Assembly (NCBI RefSeq): GCF_033115175.1
Contig: NC_084850.1
Span: 2,355,024-2,419,023, forward strand
Direction: 5' to 3'
Length of the DNA stretch: 64,000 nt
Source of the DNA: Lepus europaeus
Lineage: Eukaryota > Chordata > Mammalia > Lagomorpha > Leporidae
Both the position numbers and the translations under genes were made by a program. The notes beneath the pieces were generated by a model. That model saw nothing but the letters and a program-made list of their open reading frames with translations. It did not search any database and had not been told where the DNA came from. Below, one piece after another: positions 46,119-57,957 of the stretch (position 1 is the stretch's first letter; every line of letters starts with the position of its first letter).

Positions 46119-46438
46119 GGGCTGCCACTGTGGTATAGTGGATAAGGCTGCCGCCTGCAGTGCCGGCACCCCATATGGGTACCAGTTCAAGTCCAGGCTG
46201 CTCCACTTACAATCCAGTTCTCTGGTATGGCCTGGGAAAGCAGTGGAAGATGGCCCAAGTCCTTGGGCCCCCACACTCACGTAGAAGACCTGGAATAAGC
46301 TCCTAACTCCTGGCTTCTGATCAGCCCAGATCTGTCCGTTGTGGACATTTGGGAAGTGAACCAGAGGATGGAAGACCTCTTTCTCTGCCTCTGCCTCTCT
46401 TTCTTTCAAATAAATAAATAAATCTTTTTTTTTTAAAG
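46119..46438 (+). mobile_element. C-type SINE, older subfamily
   Basis: Full-length: GGGCTGCCACTGTGGTATAG, GATGGCCCAAGTCCTTGGGCC, tail CTTTCAAATAAATAAATAAA. Confidence 0.92.
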
Positions 46439-46539
46439 TTTACATGACCTAGCAAGGAAAGTTAAAAGCAGATAGTTTTCATTTCTGTAATGAATCATAA
46501 GCCATGGATGATTTGATACACATTTTCTTCACTACCAAT

Positions 46540-46671
46540 TCTGTTTTTATGTATTTGAAAAACAGGGGGATGGGGAAAGTGGGAGATGATAGAGATAGAT
46601 AGAGATAGAGATAGAGAAAGAGGGAGAGAGGAGGGAGGGAGAGAGAGTGAGGTAGAGAAAGAAAGAGAGGT

Positions 46672-46711
<40 letters not shown>

Positions 46712-46900
46712 AGAGAGAGAATGAATGCTAGCTTTCATTGCCAGGTCTGGCCTAGGCCAAAGGTAGCAGCCAGAAACTGCTTCTTAGGACATATATTAGC
46801 AGGCATGTAGAATCAGAAGTAGAGCCAGTACTTGAACCTAGGTGTTTTAATTAAGGATGTAGGACTTTCACAGGGCCTCTTAACTGGTGCATTACACATA
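46540..46900 (-). mobile_element. Old C-type SINE with (GA)n expansion
   Basis: Reversed: ATGTATTTGAAAAACAG, a long GATA/GAGA tract at about 46588-46722, then CATTGCCAGGTCTGGCC and GAGCCAGTACTTGAACCTAGG. The expanded tract produces open frames on both strands. Confidence 0.75.
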
Positions 46901-46919
46901 TTAGTGGAAGATACTATGT

Positions 46920-47235
46920 CTTCCATCTAAGATTAAGAACAAGGTAAGGCAAATGGGTGAAATGATCATCTTTTCATTTGCTTATTGTTGTAACCCTTGC
47001 CTATATTCTCACTGAACTAGGGTCTTTAGTATTTACTTATTGAATTCTTTATTTAGTGGAGATTAAATCTTTGACTATAATGGAAATTAAAAATATGCAA
47101 CCAAAAAGCTGTGAAAGAAAGAAAAAAGAAAGGAAGAAAGAAGGGAGGGAGGGAGGAAGAAAGGAAGGAAAGAAGGGAGGGAGGAAGAGAGAGAAAAATG
47201 GAAGGAGGTAACATCATTATATTCTTAGGATTGGA
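46920..47235 (+). mobile_element. L1 3' UTR with purine tract
   Basis: TTGCCTATATTCTCACTGAAC, ATTTAGTGGAGATTAAATC, then GAAAGAAAGGAAGGGAGGG-type purine DNA at 47110-47210. Confidence 0.65.
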
Positions 47236-47244
47236 TCTATGGAG

Positions 47245-47568
47245 GTCAAGGCTCTGGTGCAGTGGGCGCAGCCATTTCCTGCAGCACCAGCATCCCATAT
47301 TGGCGCTGGTTTGGGACGTGGCTGCTTCTCTTATGGTCCAGCTCTCTACTATGGCCTGGGAAAGCAGTAGAAGATGGTTCAAGGGCTTCAACCCCTATGC
47401 CCTCATGGGAGACCCAGAAGAAGCTCTTGGCTCCTTGCTTTGGGTCAACTCACCTCTGGCCACTGCAGCCATTTGGGGAGTGAACCACTGGATGAAAGAC
47501 CTCTGTCTTTCTGCTTCTGCCTTTTGTAATTCTAACTTTCAAATAAATAAACAAATCTTTAAAAAATA
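47245..47568 (+). mobile_element. C-type SINE, older subfamily
   Basis: CAAGGCTCTGGTGCAGTGGG, CCATTTGGGGAGTGAACCAC, tail CTTTCAAATAAATAAAC. It sits at the L1 3' end. Confidence 0.9.
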
Positions 47569-48351
47569 ATTGTATCTATGAACTATATTGAATCTTGTCT
47601 CTTTGTATCAACATCACATTAACATGAAAAAATAGAGTGTTCTAAAAAGAAGGGACAGTTTAAGGATGTCAGTTCTCACTACTCCTCATCATCTTAGAGG
47701 TATTAACCAATGCAGTACTGAAAGAAAAACAGGAAACAGATTGTAAGGAAAGAAGCACAACCAGGTGTATTTACAGTTGACAGAATTTTCTACACAGAAA
47801 ATTCCAAACAATCCATATAAAACCTTTCGGAATTAATAAACGAGTTGAAGAAAGTTACAACGCACAAGTCCACTATATGAAAATCAATAGTATTTTTATT
47901 TACTGGTAATGGATTATTGGAAATTTTGAAAATGGATTTTTGGAAAGTATCATTCACAACAGAACCATAATATGTGAAATACTTAAGGATAAGTTTAACA
48001 AAAGTATAAGCAATGTTTTTATGCTTAAATATCTACAGAATTTAATGTGAAAAATCAATGGATACCTAAATAGTCACAGAGCTATAGCAAGTGCATGTGT
48101 TTGAAGACTCAATGTTCTCCCAAATTTATAATTTGACACAATTTCAATAAAAATACCAGCAGAGTTTTGGAATATTTTATTTTAAAAGAAATAAGCAACA
48201 AGATGGTTTGGGGAAAGCAAAGCAAAATAGAAACAAATAAATAATGAGTAGAAAAGCCAAAACTATTTTAGAAAAGAACATGGGAATTCACATTACTTGA
48301 TTTCGAAACTTACTATAAATTTAAATTAATTAAGATTCTATGGTGTTTTAA
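47569..48351 (+). mobile_element. Old L1 ORF2-like remnant (part)
   Basis: From about 47700: AAACAGATTGTAAGGAAAGAAG, CATTAACATGAAAAAATAG and CAATGTTTTTATGCTTAAATATC resemble diverged plus-strand L1 ORF2. Frames are broken. Confidence 0.45.
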
Positions 48352-48613
48352 TTTTTTGAAGATGTATTTATTTATTTGAAAGGCAGAGTTACAGAAAGAG
48401 AAGGAGAGACAGACAGAGACCTTCCATCTGTTGTTTCACTCCCCAAATGGCCGCAATGGTGGGAACTGGGCTGATTTGAAGCCATGACACAGGAGCTTCC
48501 TCTGAATTTCCCACGTGGGTGCAGGGTCCCAAGCACTCGAACCAGAACGCTCCATATGGGATGCTGGTGCCACAAGCAGCGACTTTACCCACTACACCAC
48601 AGCACTGGCCCCT
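48352..48613 (-). mobile_element. C-type SINE, internally deleted
   Basis: Reversed: GAAGATGTATTTATTTATTT, CCAAATGGCCGCAATGGTGG, then CACGTGGGTGCAGGGTCCC joined to the 5' part, ending CACAGCACTGGCCCC. The middle block is missing. Confidence 0.88.
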
Positions 48614-48899
48614 AATTTTTTAATTTAAAAAACAAATTAAGAACTGAATGAAGTTAGAGGCAGATTAAAGATAAAGAAAGAATAGAGAAGATCGCTCAAA
48701 ATAAAAGAAAGTCAGGGACAAAAAAGGATAGATTTTTTTTTATAGAAAAAAGAATGTGACACAGAAATAAAAACATGCTTTCAAGTACATTAAAGTAGCT
48801 TCTATCAGAATAAATCTCCAACCAAGGAAAAAAGAAACAAAACCTAGTGCCATTGTAACAAGTTACCACAAACTTTTTTATATAAAGATCTGTTCCTTT

Positions 48900-49234
48900 T
48901 TTTTAAGATTTATTTGTTTATTTGAAAGTCAGAGTTACACAAAGAAAGAAGGAGAGGCAGAGAAGAAAAAGAGAGGTCTTTCATCTACTGGTTCACTCCC
49001 CAAATGGCCACAACGGCCGGAGCTGTGCCTATCTGAAGCCAGGAGCCAGGAGCTTCTTCCTGGTCTCCCACGTGGGTGCAGGGGCCCAAGGACTTGGGCC
49101 ATCTTGTACTGCTTTCCCAGGCCATACCAGAGAGCTGTATCAGAAGTGGAGCAGCCTGGACTCGAACCGGTGCCCATATGGGATGCCAGCCGTGCAGACT
49201 GTGGCTTTACCCACTATGCCACAGTGCTGGCCCC
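48900..49234 (-). mobile_element. C-type SINE, older subfamily
   Basis: Reversed and full-length: TAAGATTTATTTGTTTATTT, CCAAATGGCCACAACGGCC, GGGCCCAAGGACTTGGGCC, ending GCCACAGTGCTGGCCCC. Confidence 0.93.
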
Positions 49235-50033
49235 AGTAACCCAAAACTCAATGGTTTGAAACAACATGTATTTAGTTCTTCAAGTTGTGGAAGTCAGAAA
49301 TTAGAATTGAATTTTAATGGAATAAAACAAAGGGTTGGGACTATCTGCTTCTGGATGCTCAAGGCAGACTATCCTCTTTGCTCTTCCAGTCTTTGATGCT
49401 GCTGGCATTTGTTGGCTAGTGGTCATATCACTGCAGTCTCTAATTTCTTGCTTCCATTCTTATATCTTCTAAAACTCATTTTTGACAACATTTTAATCAT
49501 AAATTCATTAGGTATAGAATTCTATGCTACTAGTTATTTTCCTTCAGTGTATGGTAGTTATAATTTCATATTTCTTTTGCTTCTATTGTTGCTGCTGTGA
49601 AATCAGTTGTACTCAAAAGAAATGGATCTTTTAATTAGGCTAATCTTAAGATTTCCTCTTTGTTTCAGATTTCTGCAATTTCATTATGATTTATCTAGCT
49701 GTTATTTATTTTTATTTACTATCTTTAGGATTTGGTAGGAGGTGGGGGCCTGTTCAATCTGGATTTGTGCCTTCATCAATTCTAGTAATTTTATATTATT
49801 TTTCCTTAAATGCTGCCTCTAATTTTCTCCCTCCTTTTTCTCTTGGATTTAAAATAAATATAAGTTGGAGCTCTCCGTTGTATCCATTATGTCTCTTACC
49901 CTCTCATCTGCATTTTGTGGATTACATTATACATACTACCTTCTAGATAATTTTATTTTCTGTCTCACTGAATATTCCTTCAACTATGTATAGTCTACAT
50001 TGAGTTCCTAATTTAGAACACACAAACACACAC
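49235..50033. mobile_element. Old repeat remnants (LTR-like, then L1 3' UTR-like)
   Basis: 48800-48890 plus 49235-49400 (GTAACAAGTTACCACAAAC; CAAAACTCAATGGTTTGAAAC) look like one old LTR-type repeat split by the SINE. Positions 49410-49980 (CTTCTATTGTTGCTGCTGTG, TTAAATGCTGCCTCTAATTTT) recall old L1 3' UTRs. Orientation is not certain. Confidence 0.45.
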
Positions 50034-50155
50034 ACCAGAATGCTTCAAAAATTTCATGAAAATGAAATTAGAGTACATCTATTTTGGTGAAAAAATTAGA
50101 AATCCATGCATTTTTATAATATGCATGTTCCATGAATTTATTGAAAATCCCTTGT
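50034..50155. mobile_element. Palindromic MITE-like element
   Basis: Opens with ATGCTTCAAAAATTTCATGA and closes with GCATGTTCCATGAATTTATTG, imperfect inverted ends about 115 bp apart. Same terminal motif as 2925-3046. Confidence 0.5.
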
Positions 50156-51361
50156 GTGTGTGTTCATCCTTTTTAATTTGCAGACATTTTATTACTTTAT
50201 GCCTAGTGTGTGCATATTATTTAATAATCTGTGTGTGAAAATTGAGTTACCTAAAGCTGGTTTCTACTATCTGTTTTTCTTTCTTGTTGTTTTTTTCTTA
50301 CATATAGCATCTTACTTACTTGTGTGCCTGTCTGTTTTTTACTAGAATGGGAATTAAACTTAGGATTAATATGATTATTTTAAAAGAATATTAGCATTCA
50401 TTTCTCTGGGGCAACCACAGACTCTTCTCATATGGAACAATCTTCATCTGAGATCAAGATGAGACTTCTTAGATTGCCCTGGCTTTACTACCATCTGGGC
50501 TTCGAGACCCAAAAAGGGTTGATTTAATCTTAGTTCATCATTACCAAATGCTGTAGTTCTTTCAGGGTCCTAGGTTATTGTTTGGAGGGACAACTTTTTA
50601 GAATTTTCACTTTTTCCAGATTCTCAGGTTTGATACTTACTTCTGTCACCTCAGAAGATCATAAAATATAATAAAACTTACACATTTAAGGATTTGAAAA
50701 ATTCTTAGGTAAAACACTTCCAAGGTTCCTTAACTTTTCTAAGCTCTTTTTCAATTTTGATATGCTGAATTACTTATCATGTCATGAGATCTTTCATTTC
50801 TAATAATTTTTACATGTTATTCAGCATTTTGGTTGTAATTAAAGGGAAGTTTCAAGAAAATAGCCTAGGCTGTCACTACAGATATTCAGAAGTCACCTTC
50901 CTTTCTCTAAGAAAGGAAAAACACATTATATAAAAATTTTTCTACAAAGAAAACTGTTAACAACTAACTTAAAATTCATTACATGCCAGTCAGCTACAGT
51001 TCTTTAGGGAAAAAAGGTTTCTAAAGCCCTGGTTCTGGGCATGGTGACACTATTTAGGGGTCCAGTTTCAAGAAATGTGGACCCAGAGGGAAAACGGGAG
51101 AAGGGTAGGGGATGTGATCACTGCCAGTTAGACCATTGTGCAGGAATGAGAATGTTAGACAGCTAGTGCCAACTCAGTGAGGTTGTTGTGGAATCCTGGA
51201 AATAGGGGAACATTTAGCAAAACACTCCTCTCTCTTTTCTGGACAGCTAATATATACCAAATAAGGGGAACTCATACTTCTCACTGGTAGGTTGAATGAG
51301 GCTCATGTAAGACTGTGGAGTCTGAAGCCAAGTCATTGGGTTTGGCAGTTGAAGCCAGTTT
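50156..51361. other. Intergenic sequence, nothing recognised
   Basis: No gene or family-level repeat identified. Confidence 0.4.
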
Positions 51362-52755
51362 GGCACATGCTCACTCAGACTTACCCCTAATGGTAGAGCT
51401 AGAAACGTGCCAGGGGATTCCAATTCAATCCCATCAATGTGGTATGTACCAACGCCATCTTACTTGTTAAAGTGATCAGTTTAAGTTCATAATTGACCAA
51501 AAAGATAGAATTAAGTGTCAAAGGGATTACATAATTAAGACAGGTGTCTGCAAATAATAATTTATAGTGGCCGGTGCCCTGGCTCACTTGGCTAATCCTC
51601 TGCCTGCGGCGCTGGAACCCCAGGTTCTAGTCCCGGTTAGGGTGCCGGATTCTGTCCCGGTTGTTCCTCTTCCAGTCCAGCTCTCTGTTGTGGCCCAGGA
51701 GTGCAGTGGAGGATGGCCCAGGTCTTTGGGCCCTGAACCTGCATGGGAGACCAGGAGGAAGCACCTGGCTCCTGGCTTTGGATTGGCGCAGTGTGCCAGC
51801 CGCAACGCGCAGGCCGTAGGAGCAACTTTGGGGGTGAACCAACGGAAAAAGGAAGACCTTTCTCTCTGTCTCTCTCACTGTCTAACTCTGCCTGTCAAAA
51901 AAAAATGTGATCAGTTTAAGTTCATAATTGATCAAAAAGATAGGATTAAGTGTCAAAGGGATTACATAAGTAAGACCAGTGTCTGCAAATAATAACTGAT
52001 AGAATTAAAAAGGAGAGAATGACCCTACATGAGAAGCAGGATACACAGCCGACTCACAGAATGGCAAATACTCTAAACAGCAAGCACTCTGGCATCAGAA
52101 TCAACCCTTAAGACATTTGGATCTGGCTAAAAAGCCCGTGAGAGCTTCTTAGGCATGGAAAGTCATGACACTGGGGCAAAAAATGACCTAAATGAAAGAT
52201 CTCTGTGAGTGAGATCCCAGCAAAAAGAAGGGGCCATCAAAGAAGGAAGTACCTTTCTCTGAAGGGAGGAGAGAACTTCCACTTTGACTATGGCCTTGTC
52301 TAAATAAGGTCAGAGTTGGCGAACTCAAGAGGTTTCCATAGCCTTGGCAGCTCATGACAAGAGCTTGGGTGATTACTGACGTCATAAATATGAGTGTCAA
52401 TTGTTAAATCAACAAGAAGAGTCACTGTGCACTTACTCCCCATGTAGGACCTCTGTCCTTATTGTGTTATAATATGCAAATTAATGGTAAAACTACTACT
52501 CAAACAGTACCCTTACTTTGTGTGTCTGTGTGGGTGCAGTCTGTTGAAATCTTTACTTAGTATATACTAAGTTGATCTTCTGTATATAAAGATAATTGAA
52601 AATGAATCTTAATGAAGAATGGGATGGGAGAGTGAGTAGGGGATGGAATGGTTTGGGGGTGGGAGGGTGGTTATGGGGGAAAACCAGATTAATCTAAATG
52701 TTGTACTTTCAAAATTTATATTTATTAAATAAAAGTTATCTTTAAAAAAGAAAGG
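51362..52755 (+). mobile_element. L1 3' UTR and 3' end, 5'-truncated, with SINE and 96-bp duplication
   Basis: Sense rabbit L1 3' UTR from TTGGCACATGCTCACTCAG through AGAGCTAGAAACGTGCC, AAGCAGGATACACAGCCGAC, GAACTTCCACTTTGACTATGG and CTTAGTATATACTAAGTTGATC to TATTTATTAAATAAAAG. A CSINE1-like copy at 51568-51906 is flanked by a 96-bp direct repeat (51472-51567 and 51907-52002). Confidence 0.8.
51568..51906 (+). mobile_element. CSINE1-like SINE between 96-bp direct repeats
   Basis: TGGCCGGTGCCCTGGCTCAC, CCAGGTTCTAGTCCCGGTTAG, GGATGGCCCAGGTCTTTGGG, tail CTGCCTGTCAAAAAAAAAT. There is no ordinary short target duplication; instead 96 bp of the host L1 is repeated on both sides. Confidence 0.93.
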
Positions 52756-52768
52756 ATGTCCATTCTCT

Positions 52769-53401
52769 CCTTTTTAATTCTATCAGTTAGTAATAACTGA
52801 TAGAAAAAAAAACACTAGTCTTGTTTCTGTGATCCCTCTGACACTTATCTTTATGATCACTTATGAACTTGAACTAATCACTTTAACTAGTAAGATGGCA
52901 TTCCTACCTGCCTACTTAATGGGATTTGGAGAGTCCCACGGCACGTTTCTAGCTCTACCATTAGGGATAAATCCAAGTGAATATGTGCTGAACTGTACAT
53001 CTCCTCCATCTTATTTCCACTCTTAATTTAACAGGGATCACTTTTCAGTTAATTTTAAATGACTAAGAATAATTGTGTGTTAGTATTAGCAGACACTTGT
53101 CTTGTTTGTGTGATCCCTTTGATTCTTAGACCTATCAGAGCCATCGATTGTGAACTGAAATTGATCACTTGGACTAGTGAGATGGCATTGGTACATGCCA
53201 CCTTGATGGGATTGTATTGGAATCCCCTGGCACATTTCTAACTCCATCATTTGGGGCAAGTCCGATTGAGCATGTCCCAACTTGCACATCTCCTCCCTCT
53301 CTTTTTCCACTCTGAAATTTAACAGGGATCACTTTTCAGTTAAAATTTAAACACCCAAGAATAACCGTGTGCCAATTACAGAGTTCAACCACTAGTACTA
53401 G

Positions 53402-53433
<32 letters not shown>

Positions 53434-54530
53434 ATACTAAAAAGGATAAAGTATTACATTGTACATCTAGAGTCAGGACAAGGGCTGATCAGGTCATTGT
53501 TTCTTATAGTGTCCATTTCACTTCAACAGGTTTCCCCTTTGGTGCTCAGGGAGAGAAAGATCCAACATCGGAAGTGGGATACACAGCAGACTCATAGAAT
53601 GGCAGACGTCCTAAACAACACTCTGGCCTCAGAATCAGCCCTTAAGGCATTAGGATCTGGCTGAAGAGCCCATGAGAGTATTGTAGGCATGGGAAGCCAA
53701 GATACCATGGAAAAGAAAAAAAAAAAAGAAGACCTAAATGAAAGATCTCTGTGAGTGAGATCCCAGTGGAAAGAACGGGACCATCAAAGAAGGAGGTACC
53801 TTTTTCTGAAGGGAGGAGAGAACTTCCACTTTGACTGTGACCCTATTGGAATAAGATCAAAGTCAGCGAACTCTAAAGGCTTCCATAGCCCTGGCAACTC
53901 ATGACTAGAGCCTAGGGAGATTACTGACACCATGAACAGGACTGTCAAATTTTTAAGTCAGCAACAGGAGTCACTGTGTACTTACATCCCATGTGGGATC
54001 TGTCCTTAATGTGTTGTCTAAAGTGCAGTGATGCTATGACTGGTACTGAAACAGTATTTTTGCACTTTGTGTTTCTGCGTGGGTACAAACTGATGAGATC
54101 TTTACTAATTATGTGCTGAATCGATCTTCTGTATATAAAGATAATTGGAAATGAAAAAAAAAAACCTGGTGTTAAATTGGAAATGGCATAGAAAATTAAT
54201 TAATTAAAAAAAATATTATGTAGGATCTCTGTCTTTAATGTGCTGTGCCCTGTTATCTAATGCTATAACTAGTACTCCAACAGTATTTTTTTGCACTTTG
54301 TGTTGCTATATGGGGGCAAACTGTTGAAATCGTTACCTAATATATACTAAACTGATCTTCTGTATATAAAGAGAATTGAAAATGAATCATGATGTGATTG
54401 GAAGGGGAGAGGGAGCGGGGGGGGAGAGTTGTGGGCGGGAGGGAAGTTTTGGGAGGGGGAAGCCATTGTAACCCATGGGCTGTGCTTTGGAAATTTATAT
54501 TCATTAAATAAACTTTTAATAAAAAAGAAT
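52769..54530 (+). mobile_element. Composite rearranged L1 3'-end element, copy 2
   Basis: An antisense L1 3' UTR segment (52769 to about 53530) joins a sense 3' UTR (about 53535-54155), followed by the spacer CCTGGTGTTAAATTGG and a second sense 3' end to about 54530. The junction near 53530 joins parts that are adjacent in normal L1, the sign of twin priming. From 53217 the structure matches 27596-28948, but copy 1 lacks 53495-53818. The antisense part holds two diverged tandem units of about 265 bp. Confidence 0.75.
53403..53435. repeat. (AAC)n microsatellite in the composite element
   Basis: About ten AAC units; copy 1 has about six at 27780-27799. Shared position supports common descent of the two copies. 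Confidence 0.9.
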
Positions 54531-57500
54531 AATTGTGTGTTAATTAAAGAGATCAACCAATGCTAGTAAATGGATCAGAAAAAATACTAAAAGGAATAAA
54601 ATAGTAAGTTGTTCCTCAGCAGTCAGGACAAGGGCTAAACAAGGCATTGTTTCTCATAGTGTCCATTTCACTTCAACAGGTTCCTTTTATAAGCTCAGTT
54701 AGTTGTCAACGATCAGGGAGAATATATGATATTTGTCCCTTTGAGACTGGCTTATTACACACAACATGTTTTCCAGATTCCACCATTTTGTTGCAAATGA
54801 CCGGGTTTCATTGCTTTTGACTGCTGTATAATATTCTGTAGAGTACATATCCCATAATTCCTTTATCCAGTCTTCTGTTGATGGGCATTTAGGTTGATTC
54901 CAGGTCTTAGCTATTGTGAATTGAGCTGCAATAAACATTAATATGCAGACCGCTTTTTTTGTTTGCCAATTTAATTTCCTTTGGGTAAATTCCAAGGAGT
55001 GGGATGGCTGGGTTATATGGTAGGGTTATATTCAGGTTTCTGAGGAATCTCCAGACTGACTTCCATAGTGGCTTAACCAGTTTGCATTCCCACCAACAGT
55101 GGGTTAGTGTCCTTTTTTCTCTGCATCTTCACCAGCATCTATTGTTGGTAGATTTCTGAATGTGAGCCATTCTAACTGGGGTGAGGTGAAACCTCATTGT
55201 GGTTTTGATTTGCATTTTCCTGATGGCTAGTGATCCTGCATATTTTTTCATGTGTTTGTTGGCCATTTGGATTTCCCCTTTTAAAAAATTTCTATTTAGG
55301 TCCTTGGCCCATCTGTTAAGTGGGTTGTTTGTTTTGTTGTGGAGTTTCTTGATCTCTTTGTAGATTTTGATTATTAATCTTTTATCAGTGGCATAATTTG
55401 TAAATATTTTTTCCCATTCTGTCAGTTGCCTCTTCACTTTCCTGACTGATTCTTTGCAGAACAGAAGCTTCTCAATTTGGTGTAATCCCAATAGTTAATT
55501 TTGGCTTTAACTTCCTGTGCCTCTGGGGTCTTTTCCAAGAAGTCTTTGCACTGCCTATATATTGAAGGGTTTCTGCAATGTTCTCTAATAATTTGGTGGT
55601 GTTGGGTCATAGATTTAGATCTTTAATTTATGTTGAGTGGATTTTTGTGTAAGGTGTAAGGTAGGGATTTTGCTTCATACTTCTGCATGTGGAAATCCAG
55701 TTTTCCAAAGCAACATTTGTTGAATAGATTGTCCTTGCTCCAGGAAGTGGTTTTAGCTGATTGATCAAATATAGGTTGGCTGTAGATGTTTAGATTGAAG
55801 TCTGGTGTTTCTATTCTGTTCCATTGGTCTATCCATCTGTTTCTGTACCAGTACCATGCTGTTTTGATTACAACTGCCCTGTAGTATGTCTTGAAATCTG
55901 GTATTGTGAAGCCTCCAGCTCGGTTTTTGTTGTGCAAGATTGCTTTAGCTATTCGAGGTCTCCTGTGCCTCCCTATAAATGTTAGCATCCATTTTTCCAG
56001 ATCTGAGAAGAATGCCTTTGGTATTTTCATTGGTTTCACATTGAATCTATAAATTGCTTTTGGCAGAATGGAAATTGTGATGATATTGATTCTTCCAATC
56101 CATGAGCATGGGAGATTATTCCATTTTTTTTTTTGGTATCCTCTTCTATTTCTTTCTTTAAGGTTTTGTAATTCTAATCATAGAGACCTTTGATATCCTT
56201 GGTTAAGTTTATTCCAAGGGTTCTGATTGGTTTTGTAGCTATTGTGAATGGGATTGATCGTAGAAGTTCTTTCTCAGCTCTGGCATTGTCTCTGTATTCA
56301 AAGGCTGTGATTTTTGTGCATTGATTTTATATCCTGCTACTTTGCCAAACTCTTCTATGAGTTCCAATAGTTTCTTAGTAGAGTTCTTTGGATCCCCTAA
56401 ATAAAGAATCCTATCATCGGCAAAGAGGGATAGTTTGAGTTCTTCCTTCCCAATTTGTATCCCTTTAATTTCTTTTTCTTGCCTAATGGCTCTGGATAAA
56501 ACTTCCAGAACTATATTGAATAGCAGTGCTGAGAGTGGGCATCCCTGTCTGGTACTGGATCTCAGTGGGAATGCTTCCAACTTTTCCCCATTCAGTATGA
56601 TGCTGGTCATGTGTTTTTAATAAATTGCCTTGATTCTGTTGAGGAATTTTCCATCTATACCAAATTTGCTTAGAGTTCTAATCATGAGGGGGTATGCTAT
56701 TTATAAAATGCTTTCTCTGCATCTTTTTTTTTCTGCAGTTTGTTAATGTGGTGAATCACATTGATTGATTTGCGAACATCGAACCATCGCTGCATACCAG
56801 GGATAAATCACACTTGGTCTGAGTGGATGATCTTTGTGATGTGTTGCTGCATTCTATTGGCCAGAATTTTATTGAGGATTTTTGCGTCTATGTTCATGAG
56901 GGAAATTGGTCTGTAATTCTCTTTCATTGCTGTATATTTTTCAGGTTTAGGAATTTAGGTGATGCTGGCTTCATAGAAAGAATTTGGGAGGATTCCCTCT
57001 CTTTCAATTGTTCTAAATAGTTTGAGAAGATTTGAAGTTAGTTCTTCTTTAAATATCTGGTAGAATTCAGCAGTGAATCCATCTGGTCCTGGACTTTTCT
57101 TTGTTGGGAGGACCTTTATTACTGATTTGATTTCTGACTCGGTTTTGGGTCTGTTTAGTTTTTCTATGTCTCTATGGTTCAATTTCGATAGATTGTATGT
57201 TTTCAGGAATCTATCCATTTCTGATAGATTTCCAAATTTGCTGGCATATAACTCTTTGTAGTAATTTCTGATGACTCTTTTTTATTTCTGTGGTGTCTGT
57301 TGTTACATTCCTTCATTCATCTCTGATTTTATTGATTTGGATTTTCTCTCTCCTTTTTTTGGTTATTTGGGCCAATGTTATTTCAATTTTGTTTATTTTT
57401 TTTTCAAAAAAACCAGCTCTTCATTTTGCTGATCTTTTGTAATTTTTTTTGGATTCAATTGTGTCATTTTCTTCTCTAATTTTAATTTTTTCTCTTCTAC

Positions 57501-57957
57501 TAGTTTTGGGTTTGGTTTTCTGCAGTTTTTCTAGATGCTTGAGATGCATTGATAGCTCATTTATTTGGTGCCTTTCCAATTTCTTGATGTAGGCACCTAT
57601 TACTATAAACTTTCCTCTTAACACTGCTTTTGCTGAATACCATAAGTTTTGATCTTTGTGTTTTTATCTTCATTTGCTTCCAGAAAGTTTTTGATTTCTC
57701 TTTTGATTTCTTCTATGACCCAGTGTTCATTCAGGAGCATGTTGTTCAGTCTCCATGTGTTTGCATATGCTCTAGGGATTCCTGAGTTGCTAATTTCCAG
57801 CTTCCTTCCATTGTGGTCTGAGAAGATGCATGGTATAATTTTGATTCTTTTGAATTTGCTGAGACTTGCTTTATGGCCTAGTATGTGGTCAGTCCTAGAG
57901 AAAGTTCCATGCACTGCTGAGAAGAATGTGTATTCTGCAAATGTAGGTGACATCCTA
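54531..57957 (-). mobile_element. 5'-truncated L1 with ORF2 remains
   Basis: Minus-strand L1 from within the endonuclease end of ORF2 (about 57957) to the 3' UTR start (54536). Pieces include the endonuclease end with SRTDHILGHK and SDHN, the RT entry KKSPGPDGF, the RT core SLFADD at 56239-56610, the post-RT region at 55623-56039 and 55129-55491, and the C-terminus at 54699-54995. Frameshifts and stops separate them, and the first ~200 codons of ORF2, ORF1 and the 5' UTR are absent. The rest of the 3' UTR is missing at 54536, where the composite L1 tail abuts. Inactive for transposition. Confidence 0.88.

Noticed and set aside
46586-46810. Arg/Glu-rich open frame
   Set aside because: Produced by the GATA/GAGA microsatellite within an old SINE.
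51362-52755. Reading this as a 5'-inverted L1
   Set aside because: Comparing orientation of the 3' UTR blocks shows it is continuous and sense throughout; the inversion belongs to the next element, starting at 52769.
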